Assembly: GCA_002451555.1 (NCBI GenBank) | Contig: DKCU01000035.1 | Coordinates: 1 to 12,399 of the forward strand | Source: Candidatus Segatella albertsiae | GTDB lineage: Bacteria; Bacteroidota; Bacteroidia; Bacteroidales; Bacteroidaceae | Direction: 5' to 3' | Length of the DNA stretch: 12,399 bases | Part shown: positions 1 through 7,023 of the stretch, one piece after another | Layout: each line of letters begins with the position of its first letter | How positions within the stretch are numbered: the first letter of the stretch is position 1 | Position numbers and translations under genes: made by a program | The notes under the pieces: model-generated | Database searches by the model: none | The model's input: only the letters and a program-made list of their open reading frames with translations | Told to the model about the DNA's origin: nothing

Positions 1-700
1 GCTTAACCACATTCTCGCAAGAGTTGCGACGGTCGTTGTATGGAGAACCTGCCAACTCGTGCTTAACCTTGGAGTTGACCAAGCAGAGCTTGTAACCCTT
101 AGGCTCGAATGGGAAGTACTCAAACTCACGGCTGTTGCAGTCGAGGCGCATCAACTTGCCCTCCTTGCCAAATACAGAGGCAAACTGGTCCATGATACCA
201 CAATTTACACCAATATACTTATGCTCGGTAGCTTGGCCAGCCAATACGAGGTCCCACTTAGAAACCTTGTTGTCGCCGAAGAGGTCGTTGAGAGCGAAAG
301 CGAAGCAACTCTCCAAGGCAGCAGAAGAAGACATACCTGCACCGAGAGGCACGTCGCCATAGAATGCTGCATTGAATCCTTTAACGTCAACGCCCAATGC
401 CTTCATCTCCTGGCAGATACCATAGATGTAGCGAGCCCAAGAAGCGCGAGGTCCCTGTGGGTCGTCAACCTTGAACTCTACACGGTCCTTCAAGTCGATA
501 GAGTAGAGCATGACTGTGTTGGTGCCGTTAGGACGAATCTCTGCCATGATACCCTTGTCAACTGCGCCAGGGAATACGAATCCACCATTGTAGTCGGTGT
601 GCTCACCGATGAGGTTGATACGACCTGGAGACATATAAATATTACCTGTTTTGCCATCGAAATGCTTGATGAAGCGGCTTCTTACTTTTTCGATATCCAT
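1..700 (-). CDS. galK: Galactokinase GalK, N-terminal 233 residues (cut by window edge)
   Basis: Cytoplasmic GHMP-superfamily kinase that phosphorylates alpha-D-galactose with ATP to galactose 1-phosphate, the committed step of the Leloir pathway. The galactokinase signature GRINLIGEHTDYNGG is at residues 26-40, the ATP-binding GHMP motif (GDVPLGAGMSSSAALE) at 115-130, and the NCGIMDQF motif with the likely catalytic Asp at 171. The start is the ATG at 698-700; residues from there align well with the family and no Shine-Dalgarno is present, as usual in Bacteroidota. The family is about 380-390 residues long, so roughly 40 percent of the C-terminus lies beyond base 1. It is the last visible gene of a minus-strand galM-transporter-galK run, 99 bases after the transporter. 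Identification is secure; nothing suggests damage in the visible part. Confidence 0.97.
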   Translation of the reverse strand, partial: MDIEKVRSRFIKHFDGKTGNIYMSPGRINLIGEHTDYNGGFVFPGAVDKGIMAEIRPNGTNTVMLYSIDLKDRVEFKVDDPQGPRASWARYIYGICQEMKALGVDVKGFNAAFYGDVPLGAGMSSSAALESCFAFALNDLFGDNKVSKWDLVLAGQATEHKYIGVNCGIMDQFASVFGKEGKLMRLDCNSREFEYFPFEPKGYKLCLVNSKVKHELAGSPYNDRRNSCENVVK

Positions 701-751
701 AATTTTGAATAGTTTTGATTGTTAATATTAAAGATTTGTTGATTATCAATG

Positions 752-781
752 ATTCCCAAGAGAGAAGATGCTCTTGGGAAT
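752..781 (-). promoter_or_regulatory. Perfect 11-bp hairpin between transporter gene and galK
   Basis: Bases 752-762 and 771-781 are perfect reverse complements (ATTCCCAAGAG / CTCTTGGGAAT) around an 8-base loop. The hairpin lies 18 bases after the transporter stop and 51 bases before the galK start. On the minus strand no U-run follows, so it does not look like a simple intrinsic terminator. More likely it is an intercistronic RNA structure affecting mRNA processing, stability or partial termination; the role is inference. Confidence 0.6.
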
Positions 782-799
782 GGGTATTTTTAGAAGATA

Positions 800-2125
800 T
801 TAATCTACAGGAATGTCCTTGTTGATGTTCTTGCAACCTGCCACGGCGTAGAAGAACATGTAAGCCATAGAAACAAGAGGTACGATGTAGCTCAACATAT
901 AACCTGCGTTGTCGGCGATGAAGTTCTGTACCAATGGCATCAAGCCACCGCCTACTACCATCATCATGAAGATACCAGAAGCCTGGGCGGTGTATTTGCC
1001 AAGACCCTCGGTGGCAAGGTTGAAGATGGAAGACCACATGATAGAGGTGCAGAGACCGCAAAGTACCAAGAACATGGCTGAGATAGGCACAGTTACCATT
1101 TGGAATGATGAGCCTGTGAACACTGGCATTTCCACTGTGGTTGACTTACCGAGAAGTACTGCCAAGAGGATGAATACCATGCCTGCTCCGTTGGCTACAA
1201 TCATCATGGCACGGCTAGATACCTTGTCGGCGATGAAGCTGGAGCAAAGACGACCTACCAACATGAGCAACCAGTATGTACCTGCAACGAAACCACCGAT
1301 GGCTGCTGCGTTGGCCAAAGCTGCGCCGTTGATGAAACCACCACCGTTGGCTGTTGTGTCAGAGATGTAGAAGTTCAATGTTCCAGGGATACCTACCTCA
1401 ACACCTACATATACGAAGATGGCGATAACGCCGAGGTTGAAATGGCGGAATGCCCAAGGTGAATGCTCGAAAACTGTCTTGTCTGTAGTCTTGCCCATCT
1501 CTGGGTCTTGAATAGGAATGAAGAGCAAGCAAACGAAGGCTGCTGCAAAGACAGCAAGGGCGATGTAGAGTACCAAGTTGACATCTACCATCTTGGTGTT
1601 GGCTGTCACGGTACCAATGAGAGCACCTACGAGCATAGGGGTTAAAGTACCAGACAAGGAGTTAAGCGTACCACCGATGAGGTTCAACTGGTTACCACGG
1701 TTGCCACCACCGCCGAGAAGGTTCAACATTGGGTTTACTACTGTGTTCAAGATACATACAGCGAAGCCTGAGATGAAGGCACCGAACAAATAAACGCAGA
1801 AGCCAGATACATCGGCTCCAAATTTACCTGAAAGGAACTGGATGAATACGCCTACGAAACCTGTTGCGATACCTGCCAAGGCTGTTTTCTTATAACCAAT
1901 CTTGGTCAAAAGTTTACCAGCAGGGATACCCATGAAGAGGTATGCCAGGAAGTTCATGGCGTTACCCAACATACCGATCATGTTGGCACTACCGCTGTCG
2001 GCGAATACATTTTTCCAGATGACTCCGATAGGAGCTGCGAGGTTGGTTACGAATGAAATCATCGCATAGAGAAACATCATAGTGATGATGGCGATGATAT
2101 TACCATTTTGTTTTTGGTTTTCCAT
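800..2125 (-). CDS. FHS-family sugar/H+ symporter (glucose/galactose MFS transporter, FucP/GluP-like)
   Basis: A 441-residue inner-membrane protein with about 12 hydrophobic helices, of the fucose:H+ symporter branch of the major facilitator superfamily. Family marks are the cytoplasmic loop GKLLTKIGYKK at 70-80, the NTVVNPMLNLLG segment at 127-138 followed by the RGNQLNLIGGTLNSLSGTL stretch at 143-161, and VGVEVGIPGTLNFY at 240-253 in the C-terminal half. It probably imports galactose and/or glucose with protons, because it sits between galM and galK on the same strand (131 and 99 bases apart). Fucose is the alternative substrate in the family, but the neighbours argue for galactose. Length and start (ATG at 2123-2125, before a polar N-tail MENQKQNGN) are typical. 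Exact sugar specificity cannot be read from the sequence. Confidence 0.92.
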   Translation of the reverse strand: MENQKQNGNIIAIITMMFLYAMISFVTNLAAPIGVIWKNVFADSGSANMIGMLGNAMNFLAYLFMGIPAGKLLTKIGYKKTALAGIATGFVGVFIQFLSGKFGADVSGFCVYLFGAFISGFAVCILNTVVNPMLNLLGGGGNRGNQLNLIGGTLNSLSGTLTPMLVGALIGTVTANTKMVDVNLVLYIALAVFAAAFVCLLFIPIQDPEMGKTTDKTVFEHSPWAFRHFNLGVIAIFVYVGVEVGIPGTLNFYISDTTANGGGFINGAALANAAAIGGFVAGTYWLLMLVGRLCSSFIADKVSSRAMMIVANGAGMVFILLAVLLGKSTTVEMPVFTGSSFQMVTVPISAMFLVLCGLCTSIMWSSIFNLATEGLGKYTAQASGIFMMMVVGGGLMPLVQNFIADNAGYMLSYIVPLVSMAYMFFYAVAGCKNINKDIPVD

Positions 2126-2171
2126 TTTTTTAATAGTTGATATTGTTTAATGTTTTGTTTTAGACTTTGAA

Positions 2172-2201
2172 AGGAGTGACAGTTTTTGAGCTGCCACTCC
2201 T
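2172..2201 (-). promoter_or_regulatory. Hairpin between galM and the transporter gene
   Basis: AGGAGTG (2172-2178) pairs with CACTCCT (2195-2201), and CAG (2180-2182) with CTG (2191-2193), with a single A/C mismatch between and an 8-base loop. It lies 55 bases after galM and 46 bases before the transporter start. No U-run follows on the minus strand, so it looks like an intercistronic structure and not a classical terminator. It shares its 8-base loop and position after the stop with the hairpin at 752-781, but not its stem sequence. Confidence 0.5.
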
Positions 2202-2213
2202 ATGTTAGTTGTG

Positions 2214-2244
2214 TTTTGGATGTTTTTGTTACCTCATCCCAAAA
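2214..2244 (-). promoter_or_regulatory. Weaker AT-rich hairpin just after galM
   Basis: TTTTGG (2214-2219) pairs with CCAAAA (2239-2244) and ATG (2220-2222) with CAT (2235-2237), with one bulged C at 2238 and a 12-base loop. It starts 12 bases after the galM stop and precedes the stronger hairpin at 2172-2201. On the minus strand it is not followed by a U-run. It could be chance structure in an AT-rich gap. Confidence 0.3.
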
Positions 2245-2256
2245 CGGCTATTTCTT

Positions 2257-3342
2257 TTATTTGTCAACGCCAAACTTATAGATGGTCTTCTGCATGTAAG
2301 TTTCTCCTGGCTTCAAACGGCAACTTGGGAAATAAGGATGGTTTGGTGTGTCAGGGAATTTCTGTGCCTCGAAGCAAACAGCGCTGCGACGTGGGAATGT
2401 GGCACCGTGCTGACCAGAGATACCTTCCAAGAAGTTACCGGTGTACATCTGCATACCAGGTTCTGTAGTATAGACTTCCATCGTACGGCAGCTAACAGGG
2501 TCTTTGATGCGAGCGGCGAAGCTCAACTCGCCTTCTTCCTTCTTGTTCAATACATAGTTGTGGTCATAGCCTTGGCCATTCTTGATCTGCTCATTGTCAG
2601 CGTTGATGTCTTGGCCAATAGGCTTTGGAGTACGGAAATCGAATGGTGTACCCTCTACCTTCAAGATTTCACCCGTTGGAATGGATGTCTCGTCAATAGG
2701 CAAATAATAGTTGGCATTTACCTCGCAGATGATGTTGTCGATGGTTGGGGTAGGGTTGCCAATGCCCTGGATAGAGAAGAAACCATGGTTGGTCAAGTTG
2801 ACGATGGTCTCCTTGTTGGTTGTTGCTTGATACTTGATGACCAACTCGTTGTCATCAGTCAGGGTATAAGCTACCCAAACGACCAATTCGCCTGTAAATC
2901 CTTCCTCGCCGTAAGGGCTTGTGTATTTCAGTACGACAGCGTTGTCGCTCATGCGTGTAGCATCCCAAACCTTGGTATGGAAGCCTGTAGGGCCTCCGTG
3001 CAGATGGTTCTTGCCATTGTTGCAAGCCAACTGATATTCTTTGCCATGGAGAGTGAACTTACCATCGCAAATACGGTTGCCATAGCGGCCGATAAGCACG
3101 CTCAAGAATGGCTCTGGTGAATTGATAACATCTTGGATATTATCATGACCTTGGATCAGGTTAGCATAGTTGCCGTCTTTGTCAGGCATCATAATAGCTA
3201 CAATAGCACCACCGTAGTTTGTCACTGCGACCTCGTTGCCTTGGTTGTTCTTCAAAATGAAAAGATCTGTCTGCTTTCCATTCACAGTGGTCTGAAAATC
3301 CTCTCTTTTCAGACCACAGAGGTTTTCTACTTCTGCGCTCAT
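2257..3342 (-). CDS. galM: Aldose 1-epimerase (galactose mutarotase) GalM
   Basis: A 361-residue enzyme interconverting beta- and alpha-anomers of galactose (and glucose), so that GalK receives its alpha substrate. Diagnostic residues are visible: the GRYGNRI segment at 85-91, the KNHLHGGPTGFH motif at 111-122 with the active-site His, TNHGFF at 185-189 with the second catalytic His at 186, GYDHNYVL at 258-265 with the substrate-binding Asp 260, and CFEAQKFPDTPN at 323-334 with the catalytic Glu 325. There is no signal peptide, so it should be cytoplasmic; some Bacteroidota paralogues are secreted. It is the first gene of the gal run, with a promoter 49 bases upstream. The start is the ATG at 3340-3342; the upstream ATG at 3348-3350 is out of frame. 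All key residues are present and the length is normal. Confidence 0.96.
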   Translation of the reverse strand: MSAEVENLCGLKREDFQTTVNGKQTDLFILKNNQGNEVAVTNYGGAIVAIMMPDKDGNYANLIQGHDNIQDVINSPEPFLSVLIGRYGNRICDGKFTLHGKEYQLACNNGKNHLHGGPTGFHTKVWDATRMSDNAVVLKYTSPYGEEGFTGELVVWVAYTLTDDNELVIKYQATTNKETIVNLTNHGFFSIQGIGNPTPTIDNIICEVNANYYLPIDETSIPTGEILKVEGTPFDFRTPKPIGQDINADNEQIKNGQGYDHNYVLNKKEEGELSFAARIKDPVSCRTMEVYTTEPGMQMYTGNFLEGISGQHGATFPRRSAVCFEAQKFPDTPNHPYFPSCRLKPGETYMQKTIYKFGVDK

Positions 3343-3352
3343 AATATCATAA

Positions 3353-3406
3353 TTTTTTAGTTACTTTATCGTTTAAGTTATTAACTACTGCAAAGTAACT
3401 AAAAAA
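3353..3406. repeat. 15-bp perfect inverted repeat over the galM promoter
   Basis: Bases 3353-3367 (TTTTTTAGTTACTTT) and 3392-3406 (AAAGTAACTAAAAAA) are exact reverse complements with 24 bases between. The right arm overlaps the -7 box of the gal promoter and the left arm lies in the predicted leader. Because one arm is upstream of the likely transcription start, it would act as DNA, for example as a paired operator, and not as an RNA hairpin. The A/T-rich ends add to the match and part of it may be chance. Confidence 0.55.
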
Positions 3407-3422
3407 AAATGATTTTTACAAA
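3391..3422 (-). promoter_or_regulatory. Bacteroidota-type promoter for the gal operon
   Basis: On the minus strand TTTG (3419-3422) is followed after 20 bases by TTACTTTG (3391-3398), close to the Bacteroidota housekeeping promoter pattern of TTTG at -33 and TAnnTTTG at -7. It lies 49 bases upstream of the galM ATG, giving a predicted start of transcription near 3384 and a leader of about 40 bases. The -7 box falls inside the right arm of the inverted repeat at 3353-3406. Confidence 0.6.
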
Positions 3423-3462
3423 TTTTTTTCCAACTTATTGATTTAAAAAAACAAAAAATATC

Positions 3463-4800
3463 TTACGAAAGGAAATCGGCTACGATGTAGCTCGATCCGC
3501 CCACGAAGATGAAATCCTCTGTGCTTGCATCTGCCAATGCAGCCTTAAATGCTTTATCTACAGAAGAATACGGCTTTCCAGACAATCCTGACGATGCTCC
3601 TAAATTGGCGATTTTTTCTACTTTTATGGCTCTTTTGGTCGTTGCTTGCGTCCAATAGTAAATTGCGTCTTGAGGAAGCATTTTCATCACTGTTGTTACA
3701 TCTTTGTCATCTACCATGCCGAAGACGATGCGAAGTTGCTTGCAAGGTTGCGACTTGATTTGTGGGGCTAGGTATTGCCATCCGCCGACGTTGTGACCTG
3801 TGTCGCAGATGACCAACGGCTTGTCTTGCATCTTCTGCCATCGTCCCATCAGACCTGTCAGTTCGTTTACATGAGCAATGCCATTTTTGATGCTTTGAGG
3901 ATTTGAAATGATTGGTTGGACAGAGTTTTGTACAGAATGTGATGATGTCTTGCATTGCGAGTTGGAGGCGTCTTGTTTTGCCAAAAGATTACAAGCGTTG
4001 AGTATGGTGTTCATGTTCTTGGCTTGATAGTCGCCGCGAAGCTCGCCAGTGAGTTCTCCCCAGCTCCTTGTGCTGTATTTCATTCCGTCAGGGCAATGCC
4101 TTGCCTCCATCACCTCTTGGTACTCCTTGTCTTGTGCGAAGAGGATGGGAGCTTGCATTTCCTTGGCTTTTGCTTCGAAGACAGGTCTTGTCTCTGGGAT
4201 GTCTTCGCCGATGACGACGGGTACCCCTGGTTTGATGATGCCTGCCTTTTCGCCTGCAATCTCTGCCAAGGTGTTGCCCAAGAATTGGGTGTGGTCAAGG
4301 CTGATATTGGTGATGATGGAAAGGATAGGGGTGATGATGTTGGTGCAGTCGAGTCTTCCTCCAAGTCCCACTTCTATGACGGCAATGTCAACCTTTTGCT
4401 CAGCGAAGTACTTGAATGCCAAGGCGGTGGTCAACTCGAAGAAGGAAGGATGCAACGGTTCGAAGAAAGCACGTTCCTGGTCAACGAAGTCAATGACGTA
4501 TTGCTCGGGCACGCATTCTCCGTTCACTCGGATTCTTTCTCTGAAATCCACGAGATGTGGAGAGGTGTAGAGTCCTACCTTGTAACCTTCGGCTTGAAGA
4601 ATGGCAGCAAGGGTGTGCGAGCAAGAGCCTTTGCCGTTGGTTCCTGCGATATGGATGGTCTTGAATTTGCGATGGGGATGACCGAAATGCTCATCCAGGG
4701 CTTCGGTTGTTTGCAATCCTGGCTTGTAGGCGGGTGCGCCTACTTTCTCGAATACGGGGGTGCTATTGAAGAGATATTCAATGGTTTCTTGATAATTCAT
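3463..4800 (-). CDS. folC: Bifunctional folylpolyglutamate synthase/dihydrofolate synthase FolC
   Basis: A 445-residue cytoplasmic Mur-ligase-family enzyme that joins glutamate to dihydropteroate and extends the polyglutamate tail of folates using ATP. The P-loop GTNGKGS is at 53-59, GLGGRLDCTN at 145-154, SLDHTQFLG at 167-175, the likely carbamylated Lys in GEKAGIIKPG at 183-192, the TGLMGRWQ linker motif at 315-322, CDTGHN at 332-337 in the C-terminal domain, and GGSSYIVADF at the end. The hinge between LLAKQ and GIAHV (about 276-306) is longer than I know from relatives and rich in Ser, Asn and Gln. The start is the ATG at 4798-4800. It is flanked by gaps of 120 and 251 bases, so it may be transcribed alone; I could not find a convincing promoter. 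Confidence 0.95.
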   Translation of the reverse strand: MNYQETIEYLFNSTPVFEKVGAPAYKPGLQTTEALDEHFGHPHRKFKTIHIAGTNGKGSCSHTLAAILQAEGYKVGLYTSPHLVDFRERIRVNGECVPEQYVIDFVDQERAFFEPLHPSFFELTTALAFKYFAEQKVDIAVIEVGLGGRLDCTNIITPILSIITNISLDHTQFLGNTLAEIAGEKAGIIKPGVPVVIGEDIPETRPVFEAKAKEMQAPILFAQDKEYQEVMEARHCPDGMKYSTRSWGELTGELRGDYQAKNMNTILNACNLLAKQDASNSQCKTSSHSVQNSVQPIISNPQSIKNGIAHVNELTGLMGRWQKMQDKPLVICDTGHNVGGWQYLAPQIKSQPCKQLRIVFGMVDDKDVTTVMKMLPQDAIYYWTQATTKRAIKVEKIANLGASSGLSGKPYSSVDKAFKAALADASTEDFIFVGGSSYIVADFLS

Positions 4801-4802
4801 CG

Positions 4803-4842
4803 TGTTTGTGTCGTTTGGTAGGATGTTTGTGTCGTTTGGTAG
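4803..4842. repeat. Two tandem 19-base repeats directly before folC
   Basis: TGTTTGTGTCGTTTGGTAG occurs at 4803-4821 and again at 4824-4842, identical over 19 bases with a 2-base spacer (period 21). The repeats end 2 bases from the folC start codon, so they form the leader just before the ribosome contact region (CTACCAAACGACACAAACA twice on the folC mRNA). They may bind a regulator, tune translation, or be a slippage duplication. Confidence 0.7.
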
Positions 4843-4869
4843 AGACCTCTCTGCTTTACACCTTATTAT

Positions 4870-4949
4870 ATAAGTAAAGAGAAACTTTACATGATATAAA
4901 TAAAGTGAAACTTTCGTTATAAGCTATGATATGTAAGGAGAAGCTTTCC
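4870..4949. repeat. Three diverged 21-base units, each an imperfect dyad
   Basis: Units at 4870-4890, 4896-4916 and 4929-4949 share the core GTAAAGAGAAACTTT. Unit 1 matches unit 2 at 17 of 21 positions and unit 3 at 17 of 21. Unit 1 is a perfect 6-base inverted repeat (GTAAAG / CTTTAC) around 5 bases; the others are weaker versions. Start-to-start spacing is 26 and 33 bases. They lie 70-150 bases upstream of folC, a plausible location for operator sites, but no regulator is identified. Confidence 0.5.
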
Positions 4950-4975
4950 AACGTTTGGACGTGAATTTTTTTATT

Positions 4976-5035
4976 CAAAGCAAAAGGAGCAAACCTATAT
5001 CCTTCTTTTTAGAATATAGGATGCCCCTTTCTTTG
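4976..5035 (-). terminator. Long interrupted hairpin after dnaJ, possible transcript end
   Basis: Arms pair in four blocks: CAAAG (4976-4980) with CTTTG (5031-5035), AAAGG (4983-4987) with CCTTT (5026-5030), GCA (4989-4991) with TGC (5022-5024), and CCTATAT (4994-5000) with ATATAGG (5014-5020), with small internal loops. That is about 20 base pairs, starting 16 bases after the dnaJ stop. On the minus strand A-rich sequence follows and not a U-run, so it may protect the 3' end of the grpE-dnaJ mRNA instead of terminating by itself. Confidence 0.5.
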
Positions 5036-5051
5036 TAAAGCTTTCTATCAT

Positions 5052-6212
5052 TTATTTAAACAAGTTCTTGAAACTCTCGAAGAGAGACTTCTTGGTGGCG
5101 TTGTCTGCCTTGAAGTTCTCGCACTCCTTGAATTTCAAAACGAGCTCTTTCTCTTCCTTTGACAGAGTCTTTGGTACGAATACGGTTATGTTGACGATGA
5201 TGTCGCCCTTGCCATAGCCATAGCCTTGCACGGCAGGAAGACCCTTTCCTCTGAGTCGCATTTGCTTGCCTGGCTGTGTGCCTGGCTCAATCTTGAGTGT
5301 GGCCTTGCCGTCAAGTGTAGGTACTTCTACCTCGCCACCGAGTGTGGCTGTCGTGAAGTCAAGTACTAAGTTGTAGTACAAGTCTTGTCCGTTGCGCTCG
5401 AAGATGTCGCTCTTCTCTTCCTGGATGAGCACCTGTATGTCGCCATTGATGCCATTGTGCTTGCCGGCGTTACCCTTGCCGCGAACGGTTACGACCATGT
5501 TGTCTTCTACACCAGCAGGAATGTTGATTTCAACGACCTCGTCTCCTTTGACGATACCCTCGCCTCCACAGTGTGGACATTTCTTCTTGATGATGGTACC
5601 CTCGCCATGACAATCAGGACAAGCTACTTGGGTCTGCATCATGCCGAACATGGAGCGAACGGTTTTTATCGTCACACCGCTACCATGACAGGTAGGACAA
5701 GTCTCTGGCTGTGCACCGCCTTCGCAACCTGTACCATGACAGTCTGGGCAGGTAACGTCCTTGCGAATCTTAAACTTCTTGGTTACGCCTGTAGCGATTT
5801 CCTGCAAGGTGAGCTTTACCTTCACGCGCAAGTCGCTTCCTTGGTATTGCTGGCGAGCACTGCCGCCACCAAATCCACCGCCGAAGCCGCTGAATCCACC
5901 GCCATGGCCACCGAAGATGTCGCCAAACATGGAGAAAATGTCATCCATGTTCATGCCGCCACCTCCGCCGAAGCCTCCGAATCCACCTTGTGGACCGTCG
6001 AATCCGAACTGATCGTATTGCTGGCGTTTCTGAGGGTCACGCAAAACATCGTAAGCCTCTGCTGCCTCCTTGAATTTTTCCTCAGCCTCCTTGTTGCCAG
6101 GGTTGCGGTCTGGGTGATACTTGATGGCTATCTTTCGATAAGCCTTCTTTATTTCGTCCTCTGATGCTGACTTGTCAACGCCAAGCACCTCATAGTAATC
6201 TCTTTTTGCCAT
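5052..6212 (-). CDS. dnaJ: Chaperone DnaJ (type I Hsp40)
   Basis: A 386-residue co-chaperone that delivers unfolded clients to DnaK and stimulates its ATPase. Visible domains in order: J domain at 1-70 with the HPD tripeptide at 33-35; Gly/Phe-rich linker at about 72-120; zinc-binding domain with four CxxCxGxG repeats at 155-162, 172-179, 198-205 and 212-219; C-terminal client-binding domains from about 225; and a charged tail. All four zinc modules and HPD are intact and the length is normal. It lies 58 bases after grpE on the same strand, so the two are probably one heat-shock transcription unit; dnaK is not in the window. The start is the ATG at 6210-6212, giving the canonical MAKRDYYEVLGV N-terminus. 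Confidence 0.98.
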   Translation of the reverse strand: MAKRDYYEVLGVDKSASEDEIKKAYRKIAIKYHPDRNPGNKEAEEKFKEAAEAYDVLRDPQKRQQYDQFGFDGPQGGFGGFGGGGGMNMDDIFSMFGDIFGGHGGGFSGFGGGFGGGSARQQYQGSDLRVKVKLTLQEIATGVTKKFKIRKDVTCPDCHGTGCEGGAQPETCPTCHGSGVTIKTVRSMFGMMQTQVACPDCHGEGTIIKKKCPHCGGEGIVKGDEVVEINIPAGVEDNMVVTVRGKGNAGKHNGINGDIQVLIQEEKSDIFERNGQDLYYNLVLDFTTATLGGEVEVPTLDGKATLKIEPGTQPGKQMRLRGKGLPAVQGYGYGKGDIIVNITVFVPKTLSKEEKELVLKFKECENFKADNATKKSLFESFKNLFK

Positions 6213-6270
6213 TTTATAGAGTGAGCCTCAAAGCCCGTTGTCGTTTACTTGTTTATGTTGAATCCTTTGG

Positions 6271-6948
6271 TTATTGGCCTACTGCTACCTTTGCGTGGCG
6301 AATGACCTTGTCGTTGAGGGTGTAGCCTGTCTGAACGCAGTCGATGACTTTGCCCTTCTTGTCGTCTCCCATGCCAGGAACCATAGCGATTGCCTCGTGG
6401 AAATCTGTATCGAAGTCCTTGTCGGCTGTCTCAATCTTCTTGACACCCAGACCTTCGAGAGCCTTGGTGAACTTGTTGAAAATCATCTGTACACCTTCCT
6501 TGATGACCTTCGGGTCCTCGCTCTTGTCGGCGATGGCGCGCTCGAAGTCGTCGAGTACTGGCAGGATGGCAGAGATGGTCTTCTCTCCACCGTTGAGGAT
6601 CAAGTCTGCTTTCTCCTTGAGGGTGCGCTTGCGGTAATTCTCAAACTCTGCTGTCTTATAGAGCAACTGTTTCTTGAGTTCCTCTACTTCTTTCTGTGCT
6701 TGCTCAAGAGGGTTGAGCTTTACTTCCTCTGCCTTTTTGTCGGCAGACTCTTCACTTTCCGCCTTTTTGTCAGCAGATGTGTCAGCCTTAGCTTCTTCTG
6801 TCTCTTTCTCGCTGTGGTTCTCTGCTTGATCCTCGGAAGAGTTCTCTGAAGTAGCCTTGTTATGCTCCTGCTCGTTAGAAACCTGCTCGTTATGAGCTTG
6901 CTCCTTGACGTTTCCGTCTTCTATCTTTATTTCTTTCTCTTTAGACAT
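6271..6948 (-). CDS. grpE: Nucleotide exchange factor GrpE
   Basis: A 225-residue homodimeric factor that releases ADP from DnaK. The first 80 residues are a low-complexity, acidic and probably disordered tail with repeats such as SADKKAE (at 58-64 and 68-74) and NEQ units. The GrpE core follows: a long coiled-coil helix from about 81 (LEQAQKEVEELKKQLLYKTAE region), the ENYRKR segment at 103-108, DDFERAIA at 133-140, and the C-terminal beta domain ending with GYTLNDKVIRHAKVAVG. The start chosen is the ATG at 6946-6948 (MSKEKEIKIE). In-frame ATGs at 6984 and 7023 would add hydrophobic or basic residues foreign to the family, and the latter sits in the base of a hairpin. The gene is followed by dnaJ. 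Confidence 0.94.
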   Translation of the reverse strand: MSKEKEIKIEDGNVKEQAHNEQVSNEQEHNKATSENSSEDQAENHSEKETEEAKADTSADKKAESEESADKKAEEVKLNPLEQAQKEVEELKKQLLYKTAEFENYRKRTLKEKADLILNGGEKTISAILPVLDDFERAIADKSEDPKVIKEGVQMIFNKFTKALEGLGVKKIETADKDFDTDFHEAIAMVPGMGDDKKGKVIDCVQTGYTLNDKVIRHAKVAVGQ

Positions 6949-6990
6949 AGTTGTAAATTTGCTTTTTAATTTTTTGAATATCATATTCAC

Positions 6991-7023
6991 AAAAAGTGTG
7001 CCAACCTTATGAAAGGCTGGCAC
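6991..7023 (-). terminator. Intrinsic-terminator-like hairpin between the ABC-F gene and grpE
   Basis: Bases 6998-7008 pair with 7013-7023 (10 of 11 pairs, one A/C mismatch) around a 4-base loop. On the minus strand the stem is followed after two bases by five Ts (6995-6991). It lies 90 bases after the ABC-F stop and 43 bases before the grpE start, so it fits a Rho-independent terminator of the ABC-F transcript. The alternative is a 5' leader structure of grpE if transcription begins in the very AT-rich stretch at 7028-7075. The CIRCE heat-shock operator is not present. Confidence 0.6.

Noticed and set aside
59..712. 217-residue plus-strand open frame inside galK
   Set aside because: Antisense to galK; no family resemblance.
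2209..3120. 303-residue open frame on the plus strand inside galM
   Set aside because: Fully antisense to galM, which has all catalytic residues; the translation has no recognisable motifs.
3955..4821. 288-residue plus-strand open frame inside folC
   Set aside because: Antisense shadow of folC; cysteine- and histidine-rich random-looking product.
4990..4997. TAGGTTTG on the minus strand as -7 box of a folC promoter
   Set aside because: It matches TAnnTTTG but has no TTTG about 20 bases upstream and sits inside the dnaJ 3' hairpin; too far and too weak to call.
5385..6164. 259-residue plus-strand open frame inside dnaJ
   Set aside because: Antisense to the Gly-rich and zinc-binding parts of dnaJ, whose biased codons keep the other strand open.
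6713..6790. Short repeats in the grpE N-terminal coding region
   Set aside because: They encode the SADKKAE-type repeats of the disordered acidic tail, which is ordinary for GrpE N-termini, not a separate element.
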